This document shows positions 17,130 through 26,500 of a DNA stretch of 64,000 nt, one piece after another. The notes under the pieces are model-generated. The model saw nothing but the letters and a program-made list of their open reading frames with translations. It did no database searches and was not told where the DNA came from. A program made the position numbers and the translations under genes. Position 1 is the stretch's first letter. Each line of letters opens with the position of its first letter. The stretch comes from Flammeovirgaceae bacterium UBA2786 (GTDB lineage Bacteria; Bacteroidota; Bacteroidia; Cytophagales; Cyclobacteriaceae). The stretch is taken from positions 30,791-94,790 of the forward strand of contig DEIA01000009.1 in assembly GCA_002352225.1 (NCBI GenBank), given 5' to 3'.

Positions 17130-19356
17130 ATTCTCTGATATTGGCCGATCTGGAAGTTTCAAGCCACCGATTAAGCGAGGTGTCGTAGATAAGACTAATT
17201 GTACCATGTGGTGGAATATTGAAAGTAATAGGCATAATAATGTCGTATGTATTATTACTTGTATTAGTAAAACTCTGGGCAACCTGAATCATTTGAAGTC
17301 CGGTATTTACCAAAATCACCTCCTGGCCATCATCTCCAGCGTTTATTCCGCGTATTATACGTCCGGCTGCTGCTGCTGTTACCCGTACTATCCGTCTGGT
17401 TGGCTTAGGTAAAATCTGTGCGGTGCCTGTTATGGAAATTGCTGCAAGCGAGGGGGTAGCAAATGCCCCATTTACTGTTGTAGTTCCATTTAGTTCTGCT
17501 GTTCCTGCTACATCTAATGTGGCGCTTGGTGTTGTTGTCCCTATTCCTACATTTCCTGCTGTGGGGCTAAGCACAATGTGGGCCCCAGAGTTTTGGTTGG
17601 CAATAGTCAGGTTATTATCTGTTGCATTGGCGTAACCCATAAATCCTTTCCGGGTGGCTGGTCCATCAGGATAAAACTCTAAATAAGTATGATCTGTTCC
17701 CTCCAGTCGCAAAGTTCGTCCATTTTCTACAACATGTAATTTCGTAGCTGGGTTTGCGACTCCAATTCCTACGCTGTTGTTAAAAAAAATATTTGCTCCA
17801 CTGGCTGTCCATTTACTGGATAAGGGAGTAAGGTTAACTGTACCTCCGCCTGAAGATAAAGTCAAATTTACACCTGCAAGACTTAGTGTTTGAATTTCAT
17901 TCGTAACACTATTATCGTTGTCTGCTACATTAATCGTAGTACTTGTTCCTCCTGTAATATTAATAGTACGATCGATACCCGTTGCTGAACTACTTAGATT
18001 TTGATTATCGGTATTTACGTATGTACTCAAGTTGATAGGCGTGGCTGCTCCGTTATTAGTAATACTCAACGTATTTCCTATCAATTGTAAATCCTGAATT
18101 TCGTTAGTGGCACTGGCATCGGTATCATCTATTGTAAAACTTCCACCACCATTACTTACTGTGACGGTATTGCCTGTTTTTGAGACCGTCTGTAATTCAT
18201 TGGTATTACTTAAATCGCCACTGTTAGTAATTACATTTCCGGCTATTGAAATTCCGGTGCCGGCTGTATAGGTAGTTCCGGTTGGAAGTGTAACTGTTCC
18301 GCCACCATTCGATAACGTTAAGTTGACACCCACAAGGTTAAGGGTTTGAATTTCGTTGGTGGCACTTAGATCGCCACTGTTAGTAATTACATTTCCGGCT
18401 ATCGAAATTCCGGTGCCAGCAGTATAGGTAGTTCCGGTTGGAAGTGTAACTGTTCCGCCACCATTTGATAACGTTAAGTTGACTCCCACAAGGTTGAGGG
18501 TTTGAATTTCGTTGGTGGCGTTGGCATCAGCATCATCTACTGTAAAACTACCACCGCCATTACTTAATGTAGCGTTGTTGCCTGTTTTTGAAATAGTCTG
18601 TAATTCATTGGTATTACTTAAATCGCCACTGTTAGTAATTACATTTCCAGCTATCGAAATTCCGGTGCCGGCTGTATAGGTGGTTCCGGTAGGGAGTGTA
18701 ACTGTTCCGCCACCACTGGATAAGGAAAGTGTATTTCCCGCTAATGAAAGCGCTTGAATTTCATTACTCACACTATTGTCATCATCTGCTATACTAAAAG
18801 TGGTGCTGGTTCCTCCTGTAATCGTTATGGTTCTGTTAACCCCGGCACTTGTATTTCCTAAATTTTGTGAGTCCGTGTTAATGGAAGCAAGGTTAATGGT
18901 ATTCCCATTTTGAATACTAAGGTTGGTTCCTGCCAAACTCAGCGTTTGCTCATCGGTATTGGTTCCTGTAAAAGCAGAAAGATTAATTGGTGTGGCGTTT
19001 GGATTGTTCGTAATTGTTAAGACTGATCCTGCTAATTGTAAATCTTGCGGAAGATTAACAGCGGCCCAGGCCGTTCCACTCCAATAATAATATGCATTTG
19101 CCGTGATGTCAAAAACTATAAGACCTGAATCGTTTGTTGTTAGATTATTCAGAAACGTTGTGGCCGTGCGTTGAGCAGTTGTAAGTTTAGGTATTATTAA
19201 TCCCTGATTATTTCCCGGTGAAGCCAAGTGCAACACTGCGTTTGGACTTGGATTGTTTACGCCTATCCCAACTGAATTCTGAGAATACAAATTGTTGGAA
19301 GCGAGCAGCAGGCAGGCACACACCAACCTGCATATAGAATGCTTTAATGATTTCAT
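17122..19356 (-). CDS. Large repetitive secreted surface protein
   Basis: This 744-residue protein has a signal peptide ending LYSQ at about residue 26, then NSVGIGVNNPSPNAVLHLAS, the usual opening of Bacteroidota tail-fibre-like surface proteins. The middle is built from repeating Thr/Asn/Gly-rich units; a unit with TVTLPTGTTYTAG and GISIAGNVITNSGDLS occurs three times. A C-terminal block (VGIGTTTPSATLDVAG and following) caps it. No canonical T9SS C-terminal domain is visible. It probably forms a beta-rich surface adhesin or fibre. The 3' end overlaps the convergent VF530 gene by 8 nt. Confidence 0.75.
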   Translation of the reverse strand: MKSLKHSICRLVCACLLLASNNLYSQNSVGIGVNNPSPNAVLHLASPGNNQGLIIPKLTTAQRTATTFLNNLTTNDSGLIVFDITANAYYYWSGTAWAAVNLPQDLQLAGSVLTITNNPNATPINLSAFTGTNTDEQTLSLAGTNLSIQNGNTINLASINTDSQNLGNTSAGVNRTITITGGTSTTFSIADDDNSVSNEIQALSLAGNTLSLSSGGGTVTLPTGTTYTAGTGISIAGNVITNSGDLSNTNELQTISKTGNNATLSNGGGSFTVDDADANATNEIQTLNLVGVNLTLSNGGGTVTLPTGTTYTAGTGISIAGNVITNSGDLSATNEIQTLNLVGVNLTLSNGGGTVTLPTGTTYTAGTGISIAGNVITNSGDLSNTNELQTVSKTGNTVTVSNGGGSFTIDDTDASATNEIQDLQLIGNTLSITNNGAATPINLSTYVNTDNQNLSSSATGIDRTINITGGTSTTINVADNDNSVTNEIQTLSLAGVNLTLSSGGGTVNLTPLSSKWTASGANIFFNNSVGIGVANPATKLHVVENGRTLRLEGTDHTYLEFYPDGPATRKGFMGYANATDNNLTIANQNSGAHIVLSPTAGNVGIGTTTPSATLDVAGTAELNGTTTVNGAFATPSLAAISITGTAQILPKPTRRIVRVTAAAAGRIIRGINAGDDGQEVILVNTGLQMIQVAQSFTNTSNNTYDIIMPITFNIPPHGTISLIYDTSLNRWLETSRSANIREFN
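18214..18720 (-). repeat. Intragenic near-identical repeats in the surface protein gene
   Basis: A unit beginning ATCGCCACTGTTAGTAATTA occurs at 18214, 18370 and 18622. Spacings are 156 and 252 bp, both multiples of three, so gain or loss keeps the frame. The copies differ by only a few bases over about 100 bp, which suggests recent duplication or gene conversion. Confidence 0.85.
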
Positions 19357-19500
19357 AGGGATTGGATTTAGGTTAAATGAAAGTAATCAAAATATTCCTT
19401 GCGGGCTCAGTAAATCTGTGATAACGAGTGGATTCCCCCGAATTAAGCCTTTAAACCAGAAAAAAATCAACACCTTTGCAGTGTTAAATCGAAATCACTG

Positions 19501-20667
19501 ATGTCTGATCGCTACAACCAGCGCGGAGTTTCCGCCAGCAAAGAAGATGTACACCAGGCCATTAAAACATTGGACAAGGGTTTGTTTCCAAAAGCTTTTT
19601 GCAAAATTGTACCCGATACTCTGGCCGGTGATCCGGATTATTGCGCCATTATGCATGCCGATGGAGCCGGTACCAAATCATCTTTGGCCTATATCTACTG
19701 GAAAGAAACCGGAGATCTGTCGGTGTGGAAGGGCATTGCGCAGGATGCCATTATCATGAACATTGACGACCTCTTATGTGTGGGCTCAACCGGTCCGATT
19801 TTACTTTCATCCACCATTGGGCGCAATAAAAATCTTATTCCGGGCGAAGTAATCTCCACCATAATAAACGGAACCGAAGAAGTGCTGGAAATGCTGCGCC
19901 AGCATGGCATGGAAATTTACAGCACCGGTGGCGAAACAGCCGATGTAGGTGATTTGGTTAGGACAATTATTGTAGACAGTACCGTTACAGCCCGCATGAA
20001 ACGCAGTCATGTAATTGATAATAAAAATATACAGGCGGGCGATGTAATTGTAGGATTAGCCTCTTACGGAAAAGCTATTTATGAAAGTGAGTATAATGGA
20101 GGCATGGGAAGCAATGGCCTTACCTCTGCCCGGCATGATGTTTTCGATCATAGGTATGCAGCAAAATATCCGGAGACGTTTGATAAAGCTGTGCCTGACG
20201 AATTAGTCTATTCCGGCAAATATAAAGTTACCGATGAAGTGCCCGGAGTAGATGTAAATATTGGCAAACTGGTGCTTTCTCCCACACGCACGTATGCTCC
20301 GGTAATGATAAAAATGCTGAATGAATTAAGACCGCACATTCACGGGTTGGTTCATTGCAGCGGTGGTGCGCAAACTAAAGTATTACACTTTGTAGAGGGT
20401 GTGCATGTAATTAAAGACAATCTATTTGATATACCCCCTTTGTTTAAACTAATACACCAATGCTCCGGCACCGACTGGAAAGAAATGTATAAGGTGTTTA
20501 ATATGGGCCACCGTATGGAGATTTATCTGCCTCAGCAATACGCCCAGCAGGTAATTTCTATTGCTGAAGCTTTTGGCATTGAGGCAAAGGTTATCGGGCG
20601 GGTGGAGAAATCAAACACAAAGCAGGTAACGTTGAAGACGGAGAATGGGGTGTTTGAGTACAATTAA
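19501..20667 (+). CDS. purM: Phosphoribosylformylglycinamidine cyclo-ligase
   Basis: The 388-residue protein belongs to the AIR synthetase branch of the PurM/SelD ATPases: it converts FGAM to AIR in purine synthesis with ATP. Family segments visible are MHADGAGTKSSLAY, IAQDAIIMNIDDLLCVGSTGP, YSTGGETADVGDLVRTIIVD, and a C-terminal HGLVHCSGGAQTKVL followed by FNMGHRMEIYLP. It is somewhat longer than proteobacterial PurM, as usual in this phylum. It stands alone, divergent from the surface-protein gene with a 144-nt shared upstream region. Confidence 0.93.
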   Translation: MSDRYNQRGVSASKEDVHQAIKTLDKGLFPKAFCKIVPDTLAGDPDYCAIMHADGAGTKSSLAYIYWKETGDLSVWKGIAQDAIIMNIDDLLCVGSTGPILLSSTIGRNKNLIPGEVISTIINGTEEVLEMLRQHGMEIYSTGGETADVGDLVRTIIVDSTVTARMKRSHVIDNKNIQAGDVIVGLASYGKAIYESEYNGGMGSNGLTSARHDVFDHRYAAKYPETFDKAVPDELVYSGKYKVTDEVPGVDVNIGKLVLSPTRTYAPVMIKMLNELRPHIHGLVHCSGGAQTKVLHFVEGVHVIKDNLFDIPPLFKLIHQCSGTDWKEMYKVFNMGHRMEIYLPQQYAQQVISIAEAFGIEAKVIGRVEKSNTKQVTLKTENGVFEYN

Positions 20668-20731
20668 AGAATACGGGTAACTAGTACCATTCATTTAATT
20701 ATTAACCGTAATACCACTCCAAACAAAGACA

Positions 20732-21172
20732 ATGGAAAAAATTGAAATTAAGTACAACAAGAAGAGATTAGTGCTTGGCATTATAATCATGATGTCCCTT
20801 GTGATTGGAGTAACTTATATGGCATTCTTTACAAAAACATTTGCAACAAACTATATCCTAAAAATTGTAACAGTACCACTAAGTCTTTTTATGTTGTATG
20901 GCATATATACACAACTTTTTAGAAAAGTACTTGACAACAACTCTGTTATTACGCTGACAAAGACTCATATTGAAATTAACGAAGATGGTAACCCGTTAAC
21001 ATTCTCCTGGAGTGAAATAAAAGACTTGAGGTTTGAGAAAGAGCAATCCGGAAAAAGTGAAGTCGATATTTTATTGATCGGGTCTGACACCCGGTCAGGA
21101 AAGGTAAATCTTTCGGCTCTTGAAAAAAGTGTAGATGACATACGCAGTCTTATTAAGAGTTACAGAGGTTGA
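20732..21172 (+). CDS. Two-TM membrane protein of the STM3941/PH-like type
   Basis: This 146-residue protein has two hydrophobic segments (about 13-32 and 42-62) preceded by a basic N-terminus. A soluble tail follows with ITLTKTHIEINEDGNPLTFSWSEIKDLRFE, resembling bacterial PH-like domains of the STM3941 family. The function is unknown. It follows purM by 64 nt on the same strand and may have its own promoter. Confidence 0.65.
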   Translation: MEKIEIKYNKKRLVLGIIIMMSLVIGVTYMAFFTKTFATNYILKIVTVPLSLFMLYGIYTQLFRKVLDNNSVITLTKTHIEINEDGNPLTFSWSEIKDLRFEKEQSGKSEVDILLIGSDTRSGKVNLSALEKSVDDIRSLIKSYRG

Positions 21173-21419
21173 CAATGCTCCTCCAGCCCCGGCTCCAAGA
21201 GTCAGCCGATAAAATCATACATGTCTCTAAAGAATCAGAATGATAAAACAAATAGGGCGATTTCCGTGTTTGAACTGTTAGTCTTCATGGGGTTTTCTGG
21301 AATGATTTAGTAAAAGCCTTGGCTTCAACCTGACTTCAATTATAAATTTCCCTTTTTAATGGTGACAAGGCTTGTTTTACAACACTGGCAGAAATCGTGA
21401 AAATAGGGGTTTTTAGAGT
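21173..21419. other. Intergenic stretch before the AAA_14 ATPase
   Basis: No ORF of note, RNA gene or relic was recognised here. The only structured element is the palindrome at its downstream edge (21420-21455). Confidence 0.4.
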
Positions 21420-21455
21420 TATATTCACCAAATATTATTATATTTGGTGAATATA
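21420..21455. promoter_or_regulatory. Perfect 16-bp-arm palindrome before the AAA_14 ATPase
   Basis: The arms TATATTCACCAAATAT (21420-21435) and its exact reverse complement (21440-21455) flank a TATT spacer. The palindrome ends 10 nt before the start codon. In RNA it would form a stable A/U-rich hairpin next to the initiation site, and as DNA it is a good dimeric operator. Autorepression by the downstream gene is a plausible inference. Confidence 0.75.
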
Positions 21456-21465
21456 TTATCTAAGT

Positions 21466-22581
21466 ATGAATATAAACAGGATAATAGAAACCCAGATAAA
21501 GGCCAAAATCGGAAAGGGCAAAACCATCATTGTTGTGGGGCCCAGGCAGGTTGGTAAAACAACCCTGATCAAAAAAATTATACGTAATGAAGATCACTTG
21601 TTTTTGGATGGAGATGACCCAACCATCAGAAACTTATTAGCCAATGCCAATACCGAACAACTTAAAAGCATCATTGGCACATACAAAACCGTATTTATAG
21701 ATGAAGCCCAGCGCATCGAAAACATTGGTCTCACACTAAAAATAATTACCGATCAATTTAAAACGGTTCAACTCTTTGCGAGCGGTTCATCAGCATTTGA
21801 ACTTCATAACAAAATTAACGAGCCACTCACTGGCCGGAAATGGGAGTACCACTTGTTTCCTATTTCATGGAAAGAACTGGAAGACGCTATTGGGTTTGTA
21901 AAAGCAACGCAACAGCTTGAATTGCGAATACTATATGGTATGTATCCGGATGTAATCAATAACATCGGGCAGGAAACCGAGGTGTTAAAGCAATTGGCAA
22001 ACAGCTATCTGTATAAAGATATTTTAGCATTTGGTGGCATACGAAAGCCCGATTTGTTAGAAAAACTGCTACAGGCATTGGCTTTACAAATTGGTAACGA
22101 AGTAAGCTACAACGAACTGTCGCAACTGCTCGGCATTGATAAAAATACTGTAAGTACTTACATCGATATTCTCGAAAAAGCATTTGTAGTATTCAGGCTA
22201 AAGAGTTTTAGCAAAAACCTGCGAAACGAAATTAAAACCAATCAGAAAATATATTTCTGTGACACGGGCATCCGAAATACGGTAATTGGAAATTTTAACC
22301 CATTGAATTTAAGACAAGATAAAGGTGCGTTGTGGGAGAATTTCTTAATAAGCGAACGAATAAAAAAACTTCATTACGAAAACAGTCTGGCCAAATCTTA
22401 TTTCTGGCGAACCGTTCAGCAACAAGAAATAGATTATGTGGAAGAAGAAGCAGAAAAAATCAGAGGATATGAAATAAAATGGAGCACGAAGGTAAAGATC
22501 AAAACACCAAAATTGTTTACTGAAACCTACAAAACAGAAACAATTGTATTAAACCACGAAAACTTCAGGGTTTTTTTGTAA
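21466..22581 (+). CDS. AAA_14 / DUF4143 ATPase
   Basis: The 371-residue protein has a P-loop domain with Walker A GPRQVGKTT at about 25-33, Walker B VFIDEAQRI at about 84-92, and the SGSSAFEL sensor segment followed by EPLTGRKWEYHLFPISWKEL. A C-terminal DUF4143 region follows, with winged-helix and nuclease-like parts (SYNELSQLLGIDKNTVSTYI, then KIYFCDTGIRN, LWENFLISERIKKL and QQEIDYVEE). The last part resembles a PD-(D/E)xK arrangement. Family members are widespread, patchily distributed and of unknown role. A perfect palindrome lies directly upstream. Confidence 0.88.
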   Translation: MNINRIIETQIKAKIGKGKTIIVVGPRQVGKTTLIKKIIRNEDHLFLDGDDPTIRNLLANANTEQLKSIIGTYKTVFIDEAQRIENIGLTLKIITDQFKTVQLFASGSSAFELHNKINEPLTGRKWEYHLFPISWKELEDAIGFVKATQQLELRILYGMYPDVINNIGQETEVLKQLANSYLYKDILAFGGIRKPDLLEKLLQALALQIGNEVSYNELSQLLGIDKNTVSTYIDILEKAFVVFRLKSFSKNLRNEIKTNQKIYFCDTGIRNTVIGNFNPLNLRQDKGALWENFLISERIKKLHYENSLAKSYFWRTVQQQEIDYVEEEAEKIRGYEIKWSTKVKIKTPKLFTETYKTETIVLNHENFRVFL

Positions 22582-22681
22582 AAAGCTGTTCCTCCCTTCA
22601 AAAATTTCTTGCCTATTTTCTTACCCCAGTTAAGAAATTTTATCAAAAATCACTATATTCGGATTACCTAAAGGCCAACCC

Positions 22682-22996
22682 ATGAAAGCCGATGATGCGA
22701 CTTTTGGTCCATTCCTCAATAGCGCGCTGCGCGCAGACCGAATACTTTCTGTTACGATAAAGAGTGGTGAAACAACCGAAATTGACTCCTCTACCTATGA
22801 CAATCCTGTTTTACGGTATTGGGTAATTATCTATACTTCTGAACAGGAAGAATACATACGCTATCGGGTTAGTGTTCCTGCGGTGAAGTTAACTATTAGC
22901 AACACCGAACGGGATGACTTGACTTTGCTGCTCACGCATTGGAAAGAAACCAGCCCGGGAGTAATTGAACAATGTGATTTAACCCCTGATAAATAA
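22682..22996 (+). CDS. Small hypothetical protein, first gene of the CHAT operon
   Basis: A 104-residue cytoplasmic-looking protein without signal peptide, which I cannot assign to a family. It has a predicted beta-rich body (DNPVLRYWVIIYTSEQEEY, IRYRVSVPAVKLTISN) and ends LTPDK. The stop codon is followed by only 3 nt (GTT) before the next ATG at 23000, so it heads a compact four-gene unit ending in the CHAT protease. By position it could be a regulator, chaperone or inhibitor of the protease, or a substrate. Confidence 0.65.
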   Translation: MKADDATFGPFLNSALRADRILSVTIKSGETTEIDSSTYDNPVLRYWVIIYTSEQEEYIRYRVSVPAVKLTISNTERDDLTLLLTHWKETSPGVIEQCDLTPDK

Positions 22997-22999
22997 GTT

Positions 23000-23077
23000 A
23001 TGCCCGGAGTAAGAACAAGTATCAAGACAACATCCCCTACCTTGAATACCACTACAACAACTATAACATCAACTTAG
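23000..23077 (+). CDS. 25-residue Thr-rich microprotein
   Basis: An ATG at 23000 opens a 25-codon frame ending at TAG 23075-23077. The peptide begins MPGVRTSIKTTSPTL and ends NTTTTTITST. It has no hydrophobic segment. Evidence that it is real: it sits exactly 3 nt after the preceding stop and exactly 3 nt before the next ATG, and its last ten residues match those of the following protein at eight positions, using different codons for ITST. It could be a leaderless substrate, a tag-bearing signal peptide or a precursor. No annotation pipeline would call it on size alone. Confidence 0.6.
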   Translation: MPGVRTSIKTTSPTLNTTTTTITST

Positions 23078-23080
23078 CTG

Positions 23081-23527
23081 ATGAAACCATTTCTATTTAT
23101 CACACTAATTCTTTCAGGAAGCGTAGCTTTTGCACAGCAAGACTTCCAATATGAAGGAACGCGAAGAATCAGGTTTTACAACCTTAATGCAAAATCAATT
23201 AATATTGAGGTTAAGTTTCAAAAAAACAGACATTGCTCAGTTAAGTTGATTGAAACGGATAAAACAGGAAACATTACTGCTCAGCTTATTAAGAGCGATG
23301 GAAATATCTCTATTGACCCTACTCAAACAGAGTCTTTTATAATCATTCACAAAAAGAAGTTCGTGGTACGGTGGTCACAAGAAATTGAGGTTGACGATGA
23401 CTCAACTATCAGACCCAAACCATCCCGAAGAAGTTTACTTAAAGATGTTTTTAGATTTGGCAGGGTTAGGTTATCCTCACAATCAGCAGGCGGCACCACA
23501 ACCGCAACTACAATTACCTCCACCTGA
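23081..23527 (+). CDS. Secreted 148-residue protein with Thr-rich tail
   Basis: It has a clear signal peptide (MKPFLFITLILSGSVAFAQ) and a mature body with beta-strand character (RRIRFYNLNAKSINIEVKFQK, then SFIIIHKKKFVVRWSQEIEV). A basic stretch (KPSRRSLLKDVFRFGRVRL) and a tail GGTTTATTITST follow. I do not recognise the family. The basic segment before the tail looks like a processing site. It is separated by 3 nt from both neighbours in the CHAT operon, and both it and the CHAT protease carry signal peptides, so the two should meet outside the inner membrane. Confidence 0.7.
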   Translation: MKPFLFITLILSGSVAFAQQDFQYEGTRRIRFYNLNAKSINIEVKFQKNRHCSVKLIETDKTGNITAQLIKSDGNISIDPTQTESFIIIHKKKFVVRWSQEIEVDDDSTIRPKPSRRSLLKDVFRFGRVRLSSQSAGGTTTATTITST

Positions 23528-23530
23528 TTC

Positions 23531-26500
23531 ATGAGAAGATATTGGTTAATCGGTATTTTCGTTACCAGTATCACACAGGCTCAACAAAGTGCACTTCAAC
23601 AAAGCCTGAACTTTGAAGACGTTCGAGCTGCTTCCTTTTATTATCAAAATATTACAGGTGCCGCTTCTCAAACAATAACGCTTGCTGAAATAAGAATTCT
23701 GGAGAATAATTATAACGAAGCTCTTTCCATACTTCGTTCAAACAAACACTACTACGTAACACCTGAACTTGAAGGTCAATTCTGGCTGCTCTCAGCAGTA
23801 GCCTTACATAAAAATCAACTATTCAAACAATCTGACGAAGCCTTTAACAACGCTTTGAAACTCTTTAACAAGACTGATGAAAAAATAATTTGGCTTGCTC
23901 AATATCAGTACTGGAAAACATTAGTACTGCTTGAACGTAACCGACTTGATGAATCAGCTCATGCAGCCCATGCCGCACTCCGCTTTTATAATCAGGACTC
24001 AACCACAAACTACATCAAAAAGGCAAAACTTTTACTCTGGTTAGGGGGTGTTAAAAAAGGTCAAGACCAACTCGATTCAGCAAAGATCTATCTCCTGCGG
24101 TCTTTGTCTCTTTTTCAAAACAGTCCGCTTGATAAAAACCTTGAAATAGTAAAAGTATATAACAACCTGGCTAATGTTTATGCAAAAGAGTGGAGCTATA
24201 TAAAAGCAAAGGACTATTATGAAAAATCTATAAAATTAAATGAAGAGAAAATCAGAAACTATAATGAACTCGTATTTGCCTGCTCGAATTTTGCGGTTTT
24301 CTATAGCGATTTTGAAAATCAAATAAAGGCAGAATATTGGTTTGATCAAGCCATGCAATGGATGAAAAAATCTCCACTTGATCCCATTCGTTCAGCACAA
24401 CTCTTGCAAAATTATGGATCGGCCCTTACCAAACAATTCGAAATTGAAAAGGCAATAGACATTTTCAAGCAGGCGCTACAATTGATTGAGCCCTGGAAAC
24501 AAGATCGCGAAGACATCTACTCGCAAATACTAATCAATATGGCTACTTCTTATGCGTTGCTTAATCAACTAGATAAAATTGAGCCAATCGATAATGCCCT
24601 GAGTCAGATTGCTGAGGTTTTAAAATCCAAATGGCCTGACCAAGACAAAAGATATTTACTATGGAGAATTCAGAAATCGGAAATCGAAGGTAAGTTTCTG
24701 CAAGCGCTCGAGCTTATCTATCAAATAGAACAAACGTTCACGCATTCTACATTAACTGACTATAAAATTGAAGTACTTGAATATAAAGCTACATGTTTAA
24801 ACAATTTGAGAAGGTACTCCGAAAGTCTTCCTGTCTATAAACAAGTCTATCAATATCATCTTAACAATAAGCCTATAACACATTCTCTTGTTATCTCAAC
24901 TTTGAACAATATTGGTTCCGTTTTTTTCTATCAAAATCAAAACGACTCTGCCAGCTTTTACCTTAACCAGGCCAAAACAAATAACTTACTTCCCCTCGAT
25001 AAAGTTCTTTCAGAAGAAAGCAGGTTTTCCTCGAAAATAGAATGGATCGTTTCAAATTACTACTTATTACAACTTGCCAAGAATTCGTATCACAATGGCC
25101 TAATAAATTTTGAACAACTAGAGTTGTCCGATGGACTTGTGCTTTCTACTCTTAATATATTAGACTCTAAACGCGTTGAACTTACACACGAAGCCGATCG
25201 AATGAACCTTGCCAGGTTAGCACGTGATTTTTTTGACGAAGCCTTAGATTTCTTTTTTATTCTAAGTCAAAAAAGGCCAGTTTATATAAACAAAGCCTTC
25301 TTAATTTCAGAAAAAGCAAAGTATCAAGCGTTACATAAAGCCATCGGTTTAGACCGATTAAATAATTTTACCCGGGTTGCCTCTAAAATTTTAGTTGAAG
25401 AAAAAAACCTTACAAATAAGGTTGCTCAAATTGAATATCAGTTTGCCCAGGAAATAGCCAAAAATAGTGAACCAATAAACGAACTTCTTCAGGAATACGA
25501 ACGGGAGTGGGGCGTAACCTCTACACGTCTTAATTACCTGATCGATTCCATAAAAAACAAACTACCAGATTATTATGATCTTAAATTCAATAAGACCACC
25601 GTTAGTATAACTGAACTCCAACACAACTTTTTACAATCTAACGAGCAAATATGGGTTTCTTACTACATGGGAGAAGCTACAACCTATGCTATTGTAATTA
25701 CTCCCCACCAAACTTCGTTTCTAAATCTGGGGTCAAGCTCTGAAATACGGAAACAGTTTAAGGCGCTTAATAATTTCGCCAGTCAATTTTCAATGAACGT
25801 TGAGGAGATTAAAACTATTTCAGAAAAATTATACGCCATTCTCCTTAAACCCGTAAAGGCCTCTCTTTCAAAAAAGGAAAATAAAATAAAAAAGATTGTA
25901 GTCATCCCCGATGACGTTCTGAATTCTTTAAACTTTGAATTACTTATTGATTCAGCTGGCAAACCATACTTATCATACGCCTTGTATAATAATCAATTCT
26001 CTTACGGATTTTCTTCTACCCTCCTATGGATGACATTTGGTGATAAAGCAGCCCGAAAATTAGAGGGAGCTCAGTTATTAGCCTTTGCTCCTGAGTTTGA
26101 TAATGAGGGCCCGGTAACAGGAACACGAGATGGAGAAGGAGACATCTATAACTCATTTGGGTTTCAGGCACTCCAAAAAAATCAGGAAGAGGTTAAGCAA
26201 ATTTCAATAATTGCAAACAGAAAGAAGTTGCGTTCACAAATCTACTTAGGCAAAAGTGCTGATGAGTATATGCTTAAAAAGACAGATCTCGATCAGTTTG
26301 ATATAATACATTTTGCTACGCATGGATTTACAGATGCCGGTGTAAACGCTGCATCAGGTATTGCATTCGCCAAAAACGCCTCTTCAAAAGAAGATGATAT
26401 TCTCTTTATGGACGAAATTTTCAACTTACGAAATAATGCCTATTTAGTTTGCTTATCTGCATGCGAAACCGGGCGGGGATTATACAAGAATGGCGAAGGA

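Noticed and set aside
18190..18720. Direct repeats considered as a CRISPR array
   Set aside because: The repeats are about 100 bp, in frame inside a protein gene and unequally spaced, so not repeat-spacer structure.
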